From NCBI GenBank assembly GCA_965232485.1, contig OZ246975.1, positions 2,294,001-2,358,000 on the forward strand: a stretch of 64,000 bases of DNA, in the 5' to 3' direction. Below the pieces are notes generated by a model. That model did no database searches, was not told the origin of the DNA, and saw only the letters and a program-made list of their open reading frames with translations. Positions 24,482 to 33,337 of this stretch are shown here, piece by piece. The first letter of the stretch is position 1, and each line of letters starts with the position of its first letter. Position numbers and translations under genes: made by a program. The stretch is from VXPQ01 sp965232485 (lineage in GTDB: Bacteria > Bacteroidota > Rhodothermia > Rhodothermales > VXPQ01).

Positions 24482-24509
24482 GGGCGTGTCCGCTAAACTG
24501 TGTAAGCGG
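24482..24509. repeat. 28-bp direct repeat, copy 2
   Basis: This is an exact second copy of 21137-21164, in the same orientation. The two copies bracket 3.3 kb holding a membrane protein, a decayed small gene, the IS3 element and the DUF4145 gene. Confidence 0.85.
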
Positions 24510-24564
24510 CGTTTTGGGTCAATTATTGGGAATGCCAATCGACTACACTTGACGGGTTTGATAA

Positions 24565-26179
24565 TCATCCCATCAGCAAATCATCCAGAAATTCCGAGGC
24601 AGGATCGACGCCCGTGATCAGCAAGCGGTCCCGGGCGCGGGTGCATGCCACATAGAGCAGATGCCTCTCGGTATCGTAGACGTCTGCAAGGTTGGCATCG
24701 TCCACGACGGTTTCGATCCGTTCCTGTAACGGGATAATTTCGTCGTCACACGCTATGACTGCAACGGCGCGAAACTCCAACCCTTTCGCCAGATGCATCG
24801 TGCCTATCGACACCTTGTCGGTGCTTGTCACGCGGCGTTCGTCCAGAATATGGAAAGGCAATCCGGCTCTGTTTGCCGCCTTGCGTGCCCGGTCCAGTTC
24901 CTTTGCGGAGCGCACGAATACACCGATTTCGCCGTTTTGTATGCCTTCGTTCCGACGTTCCTTCAACCATGTCCCGACCAGTTCAATTTCTTCTGCCTCC
25001 GTTCCCAACGTGCGGATTGTCGGCGGCGGTCCGTTGAAGGCCGAAACCGTTCCTCGCCGATCTTCGATGTTGCCATCGACATCAGAGATTTCCGGGCCGA
25101 GCAAGCGATCCGCCTGCATCCGGATTTGATGGGACGTTCGGTAGTTGAGTTTGAGCATATGCGATCTGCCCCGGATATCAACCCCCAGCGCTTTCCAGGA
25201 AAACGGCGTTCGGAATATCCGCTGTCCCGAATCGCCTGCAAAGAAGAGACTATTCGGCCGTTGTCCGCCAAGTGCGGCCAGAAAACGCAACTGGACAACG
25301 CTGATGTCTTGCGCTTCGTCTACAATGGCGAAGTCGAACGGCGGATTCCGGCGATCCCTGAGATTTTCAGCGAGCAAGCCGAACATGCCGTCTCGGGTTA
25401 GCAGTCCCCGGTTTTCAAGTTCGACCTGGACTCGTTCAAAGATAGACCAGAGCTTCTCCCGCTGCGTTACGGGCAGGCGCGTCCTACGGCCGAGTCGTCT
25501 TACGTCTCGATAGGCTTCCCAGGTATCCAGTTGCCATGCGTTCACGACATTCTCCCACTCGCCTATCAGGAATCGGGCGCTGAATGTGTGTATTTGCAGT
25601 TGGTCGGATGCGTTCGTCAGACATTCCTGAATTATTTCCCGGGATGCGATATTCAAGGCGCTAAACTGCGCCTCATATAGTCGCTCGCCGACCGTATCGA
25701 TGGCGTTGACCTCCACACGTTCCGCCACGCGGGGTTCGTTGTGAATCAATCGGCCGAGTTTGGTCCGCAACGTATTCGCCAGCGGGTCGGAGAATGTGGT
25801 GAGCAGTACTCCTGGCATCTGGATTGGCGTGCGCGAGGAATACGGCGCGGCGTATCGCCACAACGGTTTTGCCTGTGCCTGCGGAGCCGGACACGCGAGC
25901 CGGACCATTGTAATTCCTTTCTACAATCCGCCGTTGGGCCGGATGAAGGAAAATCGCCCACTTTTCCCAAGGGAATTCCAGAGCGCGTTCCAATTCCTCC
26001 ACATTCGTCATCAACCGGAATCGACGCTGTGCATCCGGATGATCGAAGGGGTCGGCAGTAATGGTTGGTTGGGTTATTTGCGGCGTTCCACCGACGGCTA
26101 ATTCGAGCAGTGCCTCCGCTGCTTCGCCCGGAAGATACTCTGCCAAGTCAAGCAGACTGTCCTCATTTGCGTTTTGCAC
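24565..26179 (-). pseudogene. UvrD-like superfamily 1 helicase, frameshifted
   Basis: From GTG 26179 the frame carries Walker A GSAGTGKT within a RIVERNYNGPARVSGSAGTG context and runs to about 25812. There an extra base breaks it. The second frame continues with VLLTTFSDPLA, FAIVDEAQDIS (Walker B), FFAGDSGQRI, LNYRTSHQIR and LAKGLEFRAVAV, ending at 24565. Joined, it is about 537 residues of a complete helicase core. In related genes the RelE-like domain encoded at 26183-26638 is fused in front, and here only one amber codon separates them in the same frame. Probably non-functional unless the frameshift is a sequencing error. Confidence 0.8.
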
Positions 26180-26182
26180 CTC

Positions 26183-26638
26183 CTAGATAAAATGAGGTGG
26201 AACCCCGTAGTTCAGCAGATCGCCCTCGGTGATTTCATTGAACAATAGGGGCTTGGCAGGCGCTTGCTGCTCTACATGTACATATGTGGGCACGGAAATT
26301 TCCTGAACCCTTTCCCGGATTTCGATAAACTGTGCTGCGCCGGTTCTTGGGTGCGTTTCCAGTCTGCGCCTCTCGGCCCATTGATAGGCTTTGTCGTGGT
26401 GATCCACGTAGCACAGCGTCAGACTATTCCCGGTCCGATGCACGATGATTCGGATGTCTCTACTGACGCAAACGGACCAGAAATTCCGATCGCGGGCTCT
26501 GTCCAGTTTGTGGAATTTCAGCCCCGGACGGGAAGGGTTGGCCTGCAGGTCGAAGGCGGTCGTTTTTACCGCCTTCTGCTCTTCATTGGTCAGCTTGGCG
26601 AGGCTGTCGGTAAAGGTGTGGGCGATGAGGAAGTTCAT
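26183..26638 (-). CDS. RelE-like N-terminal domain split from the helicase by an amber codon
   Basis: The product has 151 residues: a RelE/ParE-fold domain (TDSLAKLTNEEQKAVKTTAFDL, KFHKLDRARDRNFWSV, DIRIIVHRTG, YVDHHDKAYQWAERR) and a linker. I recall this domain at the front of UvrD-like helicases. After the TAG at 26183-26185 the same frame goes on as EVQNANEDSLLDLAEYLP, so the stop looks like a point mutation inside one long gene. The start overlaps the HerA stop (ATGA). It is the third gene of the SIR2-HerA operon. Confidence 0.7.
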   Translation of the reverse strand: MNFLIAHTFTDSLAKLTNEEQKAVKTTAFDLQANPSRPGLKFHKLDRARDRNFWSVCVSRDIRIIVHRTGNSLTLCYVDHHDKAYQWAERRRLETHPRTGAAQFIEIRERVQEISVPTYVHVEQQAPAKPLLFNEITEGDLLNYGVPPHFI

Positions 26639-28764
26639 TTGGATTCTTCCTCCTTCTTCTCCTCTTCCTCCTCATTGCTCGGAGTTTCAGCGTATTCTAC
26701 TCCTTCTTGCCATTCTTTGACAATTTCTTTCCAATCCGCCGTACGAGAAACAGAATTTCCATCGTCATCTTTACCTACCCATACCTCCCAGAATTCCGGG
26801 TCGTCGGAGCGAGGCTGCTGCGATTTGGGAAGGTCGTTCATTTTGACCAGGACCGGCAATTCCGATGCCCAGCCGAGCAGGATTGCATTCTGAGACGGCA
26901 GTAAAGGAAGTTCGCGTAGAAGCCCACGAAGATTGTCCGGGACCAGTCGATGCACAAGTTCCTGATCGCGATCATTGCTGATACGGTGGAGGAGAAATGT
27001 ATTGCATTGGGACAGCACAGTAGGTGATAGTTCAGATGGACGTTGAGATGACAGAATCAGGCCAAGGCCAAACTTTCGCCCTTCACGGGCGATGCGCTCG
27101 AAGACTTGACAGCAAATAGTAGCGGCGTTCTGATTCTCGACATCCTCCTTGTAGCGCTTAATAAAAGTGTGTGCCTCTTCCATCACCACGACGGTCGGGA
27201 GCGCAACGCCGTTTGCCTTGACATAACGTTGTAGTGCCTCGAAGACCATGCGAGCGATCACGGCCGTCACGATGTGAACCACTTCGGGCGGTACCAATGA
27301 CAGGTCAATTACTGAAATACAATTTTCTTCGGATTTGTCGTTCCCGATGTATTTTTGTAGCCAGTCATCCAGTGTAGTGTCGTTAACCTCTGTTATGATT
27401 GGCTTTATACGGATGTCTGTTAGCAGTGATCGAATTCTAATCAATAATGTTTCAACATGTTCGGATACGCCGAGCATCTCCGCTGTTGCCTCAACAGCAC
27501 GAAGTAGTGATGTGCCTCTGAAAGGACGAGGTGCATCTACATCCGATGGTAAAATATCAGTTTCTGTACCGCCGAAGGAAGAATGCGCATCACTCGCTGT
27601 GGCAAAGAGACACTCAATTTCCGGTCTGGTGAAGTCGTAATGGGGATGCTGTTTGCGTCGTGGACGGCAAAGTTCTTCAATCTTGTCCACGAATGCTTGC
27701 AATTTGTCTTTCTGGTCCCCATCGAAGAGGTTCAGATCAGGTTCTAGTCCCTTTTTCCATTTTTCCAGCTTCTCGAAAAACGATTTATTCTTTGGAAACT
27801 GGCCCCACGGATTACCTGCGTTCTGTTCAAGACGGATGATTGTCACGAGCGTACGGAGGAAGCGACGCATCTCGTGACTCCTATCACCTGTCGGTACAGC
27901 GTGGCCGTCACGAACGGAGCGAAGTGCGTGTATGAGAGTCGGGCGCTGGGTCTTCGCGCTTGCCTGCGTGAAAGAACACCACTCTGCGCTGTTCCAGAAC
28001 CATAAGGGTACTTTCAATGCCAGTTCGCCATCCGCTGGACTTACTTTGAATATTCGCGCATTGACTGAGTCCTCGTTTCCGCCGAACGCTCGTGAATATT
28101 CACCGTTCGGATCAAGGACGATAAATCGTGCATTAGGTCGTTTCTCAGAAGCCCCATGTTTGGCTTGCTCAAGACTCCAGCGGATCAATCCGGCGACGGA
28201 ACAGGATTTGCCGCTGCCGGTATTTCCAAGGACGGCAAGATGGCGCCCGAACATACGGTTTGGATCAATGCGTATCTCGGCATCTCCGGCAAGCGGGCTT
28301 GATCCAATCTTAACGCGGCGATGTTCACCCGATTCGATAATTGATCGGAGTTGACGCTCGGTGGGCAAAACGACTACCGCCCCTACCGACGGCAATGCAT
28401 CTGCTCCTCGCTTGAAGACGTGTTTTCCATCTCCCCCCAGTGTCCGGAGCGTACCGAGCGGGTTAAGCCTTAGCCTGCGGAGAGGGTAGGGCAGGTCCAC
28501 CACTCCGAAGTCTCGCATTCCACGCCGTTTGGGAAATGGTGACCGTTCAATGGTCATCCACTCGATTTGGCCAACTAAAAAAGCCTCATCGACAGAGACC
28601 AAAAGATAACTGTTAATCCTGGGAAATGGCCGGGGACCACCTGTATTCAATGCAATGGACTCAGGTGCCTCGATATCAAGAGCAACTTTGATCTCGTCCG
28701 GAGACACGAATTCCACCGTGCCGATGCGTAGGCTCTTTGCCTGCTCGAAAGGAGACTGACTCAT
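26635..28764 (-). CDS. HerA-type ATPase of a SIR2-HerA defence system
   Basis: The 709-residue hexameric translocase-like ATPase has an N-terminal HAS-barrel-like part (1-160), then Walker A GNTGSGKS at 180-187, DPNGEYSRAF, Walker B VVVMEEAHTF, and the LSSQRPSELSPTVLSQCNTF sensor/arginine-finger block. The charged tail is rich in Glu. HerA proteins paired with SIR2 form a large complex that depletes NAD+ and/or attacks DNA during phage infection (SIR2-HerA, also called Nezha). The ATGA overlaps on both sides put it in the middle of a three-gene operon. Confidence 0.88.
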   Translation of the reverse strand: MSQSPFEQAKSLRIGTVEFVSPDEIKVALDIEAPESIALNTGGPRPFPRINSYLLVSVDEAFLVGQIEWMTIERSPFPKRRGMRDFGVVDLPYPLRRLRLNPLGTLRTLGGDGKHVFKRGADALPSVGAVVVLPTERQLRSIIESGEHRRVKIGSSPLAGDAEIRIDPNRMFGRHLAVLGNTGSGKSCSVAGLIRWSLEQAKHGASEKRPNARFIVLDPNGEYSRAFGGNEDSVNARIFKVSPADGELALKVPLWFWNSAEWCSFTQASAKTQRPTLIHALRSVRDGHAVPTGDRSHEMRRFLRTLVTIIRLEQNAGNPWGQFPKNKSFFEKLEKWKKGLEPDLNLFDGDQKDKLQAFVDKIEELCRPRRKQHPHYDFTRPEIECLFATASDAHSSFGGTETDILPSDVDAPRPFRGTSLLRAVEATAEMLGVSEHVETLLIRIRSLLTDIRIKPIITEVNDTTLDDWLQKYIGNDKSEENCISVIDLSLVPPEVVHIVTAVIARMVFEALQRYVKANGVALPTVVVMEEAHTFIKRYKEDVENQNAATICCQVFERIAREGRKFGLGLILSSQRPSELSPTVLSQCNTFLLHRISNDRDQELVHRLVPDNLRGLLRELPLLPSQNAILLGWASELPVLVKMNDLPKSQQPRSDDPEFWEVWVGKDDDGNSVSRTADWKEIVKEWQEGVEYAETPSNEEEEEKKEEESK

Positions 28765-30209
28765 GATATAGATTCTTCCTCCTCTGCTGAAGGGATTCCG
28801 ATTGTGTCGCTGTCGTTCGTCGTGTTAGTCCACCGTGCTTTGAGCAATTCCGCCATGCGGAAAGTGGTTCGATCTATTGCGGGTTTTGGCAGGTAGTGAT
28901 CGACAAGGGCTTTAAGGTCTCCGAGATGATTGCCTATCAAGAGCGTGATCTGAGCGTGCCTACCGAGCCGCTCATACACGGACATAATGCGTTCGAGAGG
29001 ATCGTCATAGGCAATGATCACCAGGTGCGTTGACGGGATTGTGAGCATATCCTCAATTACCCGATTGATGTGTTCATCGCTGAAGCTGTAGCCGTAGCAA
29101 ACTACGGTACTGTTCGGTCTACAGATCGACGCGGCGAAATCCCGAAACAACTCGACATAGGGGTAAGCCGTTGTCTCCCGGTCCTTGGCTGCGTTGGGGT
29201 AAATCATGAGGCGCATTGCATTGGCGTCTTTCAGGCCAGGCGCGGATAAGAAGGGTGTGGTATCCATAACACCGAATGGCAAGCCGATCCGACGAATCGC
29301 ATCATCACAGTCAAGCCAATCCACTGAGCCGTGCAACTTGGTGAAACGCGCTACGCCCTCAAGGTAACGGGGCTCACCACGGATACCGGGTGGGTTGTAG
29401 TGCAGATCTACGTCTAATCGTGATGCTCGGAAAACCGGTGCAACGGTGCCCACAAATCGATCAATGAGTCGTAAACCTGCCGTGTCTGCACCTGCCTCTA
29501 TGTAGCGGTCGTAATTTGTTGTAAAAAGCTGCAACCGTTCGCGTGTACCTGAACGACTGGCGAAACTCATCAGGAAGCTGACGAGGTGATTAAATGCCAA
29601 CTCGCGTTTCTCAGCCTCCGCTGATACGAGATTTCGTTCGCCTTCCAGGATGGAGTTCGCGAATGACTGGAGCGCTTCCTGCAATTGAGTTCTCAAGGTC
29701 GACGCTTGGCTTTTGTAGTTGGAAGCTTCCCCCGATTCTGTCGATGTAATTATCTCCAAACCACGAAGCAGCTCGGTTGCGATTCGAACCTGATCTTCAA
29801 AGTTACCGTTTTTACGATCTGTAGCTTCAGCCACACGATTTACTTCCGCTGCAATCTCATTATGCAGGGCCTCAAAAGTGATGAGTCCCATCCCAGGCGG
29901 CGCTTTACCTTGACCTGTCGCCAGTCCGTGAACGGCGTGCGTCAGGCCCGAGCCGACCAGCAAAGACAAGTGCTCGGATTGAACCAACGCAGTCAGCCAA
30001 GGCTCAATTCGAGATCGCAATTCTTGCGGCCCCAGTTGGTCGCCCAGTTTTGCCCACGCACATGTTGGTGTTTTAGGAAGCGTGAATGGATGTGATTCAG
30101 TTGGAGAATTTGAGTTCTCCAAGAATACAGGACCTGTGTCATCCCTGCACTTGATGATCTGTTTATGCATTGTTTGTGCTTCTTTTTCTGCTGTAGAATG
30201 ATCAGTCAT
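28761..30209 (-). CDS. SIR2-family NADase of a SIR2-HerA defence system
   Basis: The product is 482 residues; the ATG at 30170 (MHKQ) is an alternative start. The NAD-binding segment LVGSGLTHAV lies at 84-93, TTNYD at 230-234, the catalytic-type His in KLHGSVDW at 293, and YGYSFSDEHINR near 365. Bacterial SIR2 effectors of this kind hydrolyse NAD+ to abort infection. The stop overlaps the HerA start. An internally deleted IS copy lies just upstream (30270-30724), so the native promoter may be altered. Confidence 0.87.
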   Translation of the reverse strand: MTDHSTAEKEAQTMHKQIIKCRDDTGPVFLENSNSPTESHPFTLPKTPTCAWAKLGDQLGPQELRSRIEPWLTALVQSEHLSLLVGSGLTHAVHGLATGQGKAPPGMGLITFEALHNEIAAEVNRVAEATDRKNGNFEDQVRIATELLRGLEIITSTESGEASNYKSQASTLRTQLQEALQSFANSILEGERNLVSAEAEKRELAFNHLVSFLMSFASRSGTRERLQLFTTNYDRYIEAGADTAGLRLIDRFVGTVAPVFRASRLDVDLHYNPPGIRGEPRYLEGVARFTKLHGSVDWLDCDDAIRRIGLPFGVMDTTPFLSAPGLKDANAMRLMIYPNAAKDRETTAYPYVELFRDFAASICRPNSTVVCYGYSFSDEHINRVIEDMLTIPSTHLVIIAYDDPLERIMSVYERLGRHAQITLLIGNHLGDLKALVDHYLPKPAIDRTTFRMAELLKARWTNTTNDSDTIGIPSAEEEESIS

Positions 30210-30269
30210 TTTAATTCATAGCTTACCCTAAACACCTTCATTACCTCATCCCCAAGGTGATTAGAGAAA

Positions 30270-30724
30270 TGGTTCGGGAAATTCGGACAGTTAGCCCGGG
30301 TCGTTTCAGGTGAGGGCTGCGGTGGGTTACGCCGCCTTGGTCAGCGGCTTTCGCCTGTAATATACGTCGTCGGGGTTCTATTGTCAAGTCCCTGGTGGGG
30401 GCGCTCTTCGTTGAAGTAGCGCAGGTAGTCGGCGACGCTCTTTCTGGCCCCGCTTACGGTGTCGTAGGCGCGCCGGTAGACTTCTTCCTGCTTAACGATT
30501 GATCCGCGCCTTGCGTTCGGCTACAGGCCGCGACCGAGCGCCTTCGATAAAAAATCCTTCTCCATGGATAGCTCCCCGATCTTCGCGTGGAGCGCCTCGA
30601 TCTTCCTGTCGCGTTCGTCGGGAACGTTGCGGCTTCGGACGTCTCCTTCGGCTGGTTGGATCGGAACAAGGTCGAAATACAACACCTTAAAATCCCAAAA
30701 ACACTGTCCAATCAAACCGAACCA
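30270..30724 (-). mobile_element. Internally deleted IS3-family copy (about 455 bp)
   Basis: Both ends are present (TGGTTCGGGAAATTCGGACA at 30270 and the mirrored end near 30724). The middle jumps from the orfA tail (KDFLSKALGRGL region) to the orfB 3' part, deleting about 790 bp. The result is a non-autonomous, MITE-like derivative that could be mobilised only in trans. Confidence 0.85.
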
Positions 30725-30772
30725 CCTCTTTATTACGCCCTGAGGGAGAGAAAGGGATCAAGATTTTTAATT

Positions 30773-32464
30773 TCAATATTCAAGTTTCCACTTCTTAATC
30801 AGACATCTAAGCAGTTCCTTTTGCCGTTGATCAACCACCTCTGGTGTCCAGGTATTTTTGTTAATAATTTGTGTGGTTAAGGCGTATGACGATACGTTGT
30901 TATTTCCAGAAAAATACGCCTTCTTTTTAGTGTCAAAATCGTAATTTTGCGCTTTCGAGTTTCGATTTCGTGTAAGAGGTACAAGATTTGCCACACGATG
31001 AACCCACTTCTTTCTTTCGTCTGAGTCAGGCCATAATTTTTCCCATTCGCTTCTCTCGCTTACGGTTTGCGGTAGAACGTGTTCTACAGTCAACCGAGTT
31101 AGATCATACGTTGCTGCACCATCTGACACGAATGAATCTAAACGCAGGATAAGGTAGTTACGTCGCCGGGCCGTCAATTCGTAGATATTGCCATTCAAGG
31201 CTTTCTTCATCTCATCGATTTCCAATTTTGTTAGTTCGACGCTGGTGGGAGGAGCATTCATAGAGTGTGATTGTTGCAAGGAAGCAATAACTTGTGCATA
31301 TCGCTCAATACGTTGATTGACGTTTTTTGCACAAATATGAAGATAAGCTGCGATGCGTTCCAGTCGAGTGAAGAACCATAGAGTATATTCCGAGTCGTTC
31401 TGTTTTAGTGATAAAAAAAGAATTGCTGGAGGAAGCCAATCGGAATTATCAATACGATTGAGCCATTTCAAAAGGTGATTTATATCTTTTGCATTCTTGT
31501 TATTTGTGGACACATATTTTTGTCCCTTTGCAATGAGATATGCATCCCCATTGGGTTTCAAGATTTTTTTAATCAGGTCTTCCGACGTGGGAGCTTCGCC
31601 CATTACATATGTATTGAATTCCTTAAATAATGTTTGTTTAGATTTTTTTCGAGCATAAATCATTCGAATGTGACCAAGGAGATCATTGAATTCCTGTCTT
31701 CCAATTTGAACTTCAAGTTCTTCCCATTCATCAGTGTATTCATCACGAATATTCGAATCAATTTTTCCGATGACATTGGCTTTAATAATATCAGAAGCTA
31801 GCAAATTCAAACCTCGACTATTCAATACGTTAAATACTTTGAATGCAGATTCTGTATTAGGCGTCGATACTACGACTAAAAGACAGTTATTTAATAAAAA
31901 TGTGCCAAATTCAAACAATTTATCTGTATCAGTAGAACATTTTTCGTTAAGTTCTTTCAATAAATACTTACTGTTTGATTGAATGTTTCTCTGAGCTTCA
32001 TTGTCTAGAACAGCAGAATCAAGATTGATTAAAGCATCAAACTTAATATTTTGAATATATTTTTCAAAAAAATCACGATCTCTTTCTCGAAGTTCAAGTC
32101 TGGGTTTCTGTTTTTTACCTTGTGAGGGACGGCCGGGTTCTTTAATGTATCCTTCAAAATCAGGTCTCATATCACCTGACAATTTTGATGTTATTGCCGC
32201 CAAAAGAATCGTTAATGTTATTAATCTTTGCTGACCATCAATAACTTCAGAATATGATTCTCCTTCTTCCTTGACTAGGACGATACTTCCAAGAAAATAT
32301 GTATCTTGTTTATCTTGATAAGCATCGTATAAATCGTCGAACAATTCGGACACCTGATCTAACGTCCACGCATACGGTCTCTGATAACGGGGTATAACAT
32401 AATCGAAATCTCCATCGAACATTTTGCCGAAAGAATATTCAGCACCGCTTATTTTGTTTTTCAT
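30773..32464 (-). CDS. DUF262/DUF1524 (GmrSD-type) nuclease
   Basis: The product has 563 residues. The N-terminal DUF262 domain has IPRYQRPYAW at 24-33 and VIDGQQRLITL at 75-85, a ParB-like nucleotide-sensing fold. The C-terminal DUF1524 domain has the HNH-type motif TVEHVLPQT and RVANLVPLTRNRNSKAQN. Relatives include GmrSD and SspE, which cut modified phage DNA. Here both halves are in one polypeptide, and the key residues look complete. The gene is low in GC and bounded by IS remnants on both sides, so it is a discrete acquired module. No separate regulator is seen. Confidence 0.87.
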   Translation of the reverse strand: MKNKISGAEYSFGKMFDGDFDYVIPRYQRPYAWTLDQVSELFDDLYDAYQDKQDTYFLGSIVLVKEEGESYSEVIDGQQRLITLTILLAAITSKLSGDMRPDFEGYIKEPGRPSQGKKQKPRLELRERDRDFFEKYIQNIKFDALINLDSAVLDNEAQRNIQSNSKYLLKELNEKCSTDTDKLFEFGTFLLNNCLLVVVSTPNTESAFKVFNVLNSRGLNLLASDIIKANVIGKIDSNIRDEYTDEWEELEVQIGRQEFNDLLGHIRMIYARKKSKQTLFKEFNTYVMGEAPTSEDLIKKILKPNGDAYLIAKGQKYVSTNNKNAKDINHLLKWLNRIDNSDWLPPAILFLSLKQNDSEYTLWFFTRLERIAAYLHICAKNVNQRIERYAQVIASLQQSHSMNAPPTSVELTKLEIDEMKKALNGNIYELTARRRNYLILRLDSFVSDGAATYDLTRLTVEHVLPQTVSERSEWEKLWPDSDERKKWVHRVANLVPLTRNRNSKAQNYDFDTKKKAYFSGNNNVSSYALTTQIINKNTWTPEVVDQRQKELLRCLIKKWKLEY

Positions 32465-32465
32465 A

Positions 32466-32605
32466 TTGTCCGTGTGTTTTTAAGTGTGGGGTTGCTGCAG
32501 GATACACCGCCTTCGTGTGGGATCTTTTGCCTGTAGTATACGTCGTCGATGTCAGATTGTCAAGGTTTTGTGGGACAATCTTCGTTGACGTAGTGAATCC
32601 CGGCG
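32466..32605 (-). mobile_element. IS3-family right-end remnant
   Basis: The minus strand still reads LDNL...TTYTTGKRSHTKA, the decayed C-terminus of the IS3 transposase, and its end region. The rest of the element is gone. The following 32606-32813 holds no gene I can support. Confidence 0.6.
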
Positions 32606-32813
32606 GCAATGCACCGTCCCGCCTCGGCACCCGCCTCCGCCCGCTTCCCGGCGCGAAACCTCTTGCATCTATTCCCGCAGCTCCCGACCGCCAGATAAAG
32701 AAAGCCGCAGCGAATTGGAACTTACAGAACGACACGTTTATACAGAGCCGGAGAGCATTCCGTATTTTCGCCAGCGACGCCCCCCAAATACACGACGCCT
32801 GGAGCGTAAACCC

Positions 32814-33149
32814 ATGCTGGCCCTGCATCCGGAAGAGCAAATCTGGCTCGACGAGTACAGGCAGGCGCTCACGGATCGCCATCCCCGCGCCATCGCGCAA
32901 ATGCTCCTCTACGGCTCCAAGGCCCGGGGAGACGCCCGCGAGGACAGCGATCTTGACGTGTTGCTCATCGTGAAGGACGAAGCCGCCGATCTCAAGCGGG
33001 CCTTGCGGCGAATCGGGTATCGCCTTGCGGCAACGTCTTGGGCCGTACCCTCCATTCTTGCATATACGGAAGGGGAGTGGAAGCGCCGCAAACGAGCCAA
33101 ATCGCCCTTTGCCGAAGCCGTAGAACGGGAAGCAATACGCGTCTTATGA
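32814..33149 (+). CDS. Orphan minimal nucleotidyltransferase (MNT-type), copy 1
   Basis: The product has 111 residues with the pol-beta-type motif GSKARGD (34-40) and DSDLDVLL (44-51; catalytic Asp46 and Asp48). Such MNT proteins usually pair with a HEPN toxin and silence it by adding AMP. No HEPN gene is adjacent here. A copy differing at only a few positions lies at 44479-44814, with the same upstream bases (ATACACGACGCCT). The ATG at 32814 is chosen because the copies agree from there. Confidence 0.8.
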   Translation: MLALHPEEQIWLDEYRQALTDRHPRAIAQMLLYGSKARGDAREDSDLDVLLIVKDEAADLKRALRRIGYRLAATSWAVPSILAYTEGEWKRRKRAKSPFAEAVEREAIRVL

Positions 33150-33166
33150 ACCGCAAAGCACCGCAA

Positions 33167-33212
33167 GTTTAATTTTTTAGGCGCCAAAAATCGCAACCTA
33201 ATATTTTTAGGC
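33167..33212. repeat. Dispersed 44-bp AT-rich element, copy B
   Basis: GTTTAATTTTTTAGGCGCC and the following bases match 15715-15758, with a TTAGG/CCTAA/TTAGG arrangement. It lies 18 bp after the nucleotidyltransferase stop. A shorter, broken relative (GTTTAATTTTTCAG, 44832-44845) follows the second nucleotidyltransferase copy. It may be a 3' end element of that cassette. Confidence 0.65.
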
Positions 33213-33337
33213 GGACGTTTTTTGGGGCGCTTTTTGACTTGGGCTTTATTCAGCGGTCTGTCCGGGGACGGCGGGGGCGTTGGTATAGCGGTCGCGAATT
33301 CTGTATCTTACGGCACTCTCCATGAGGACCGCGAAGT

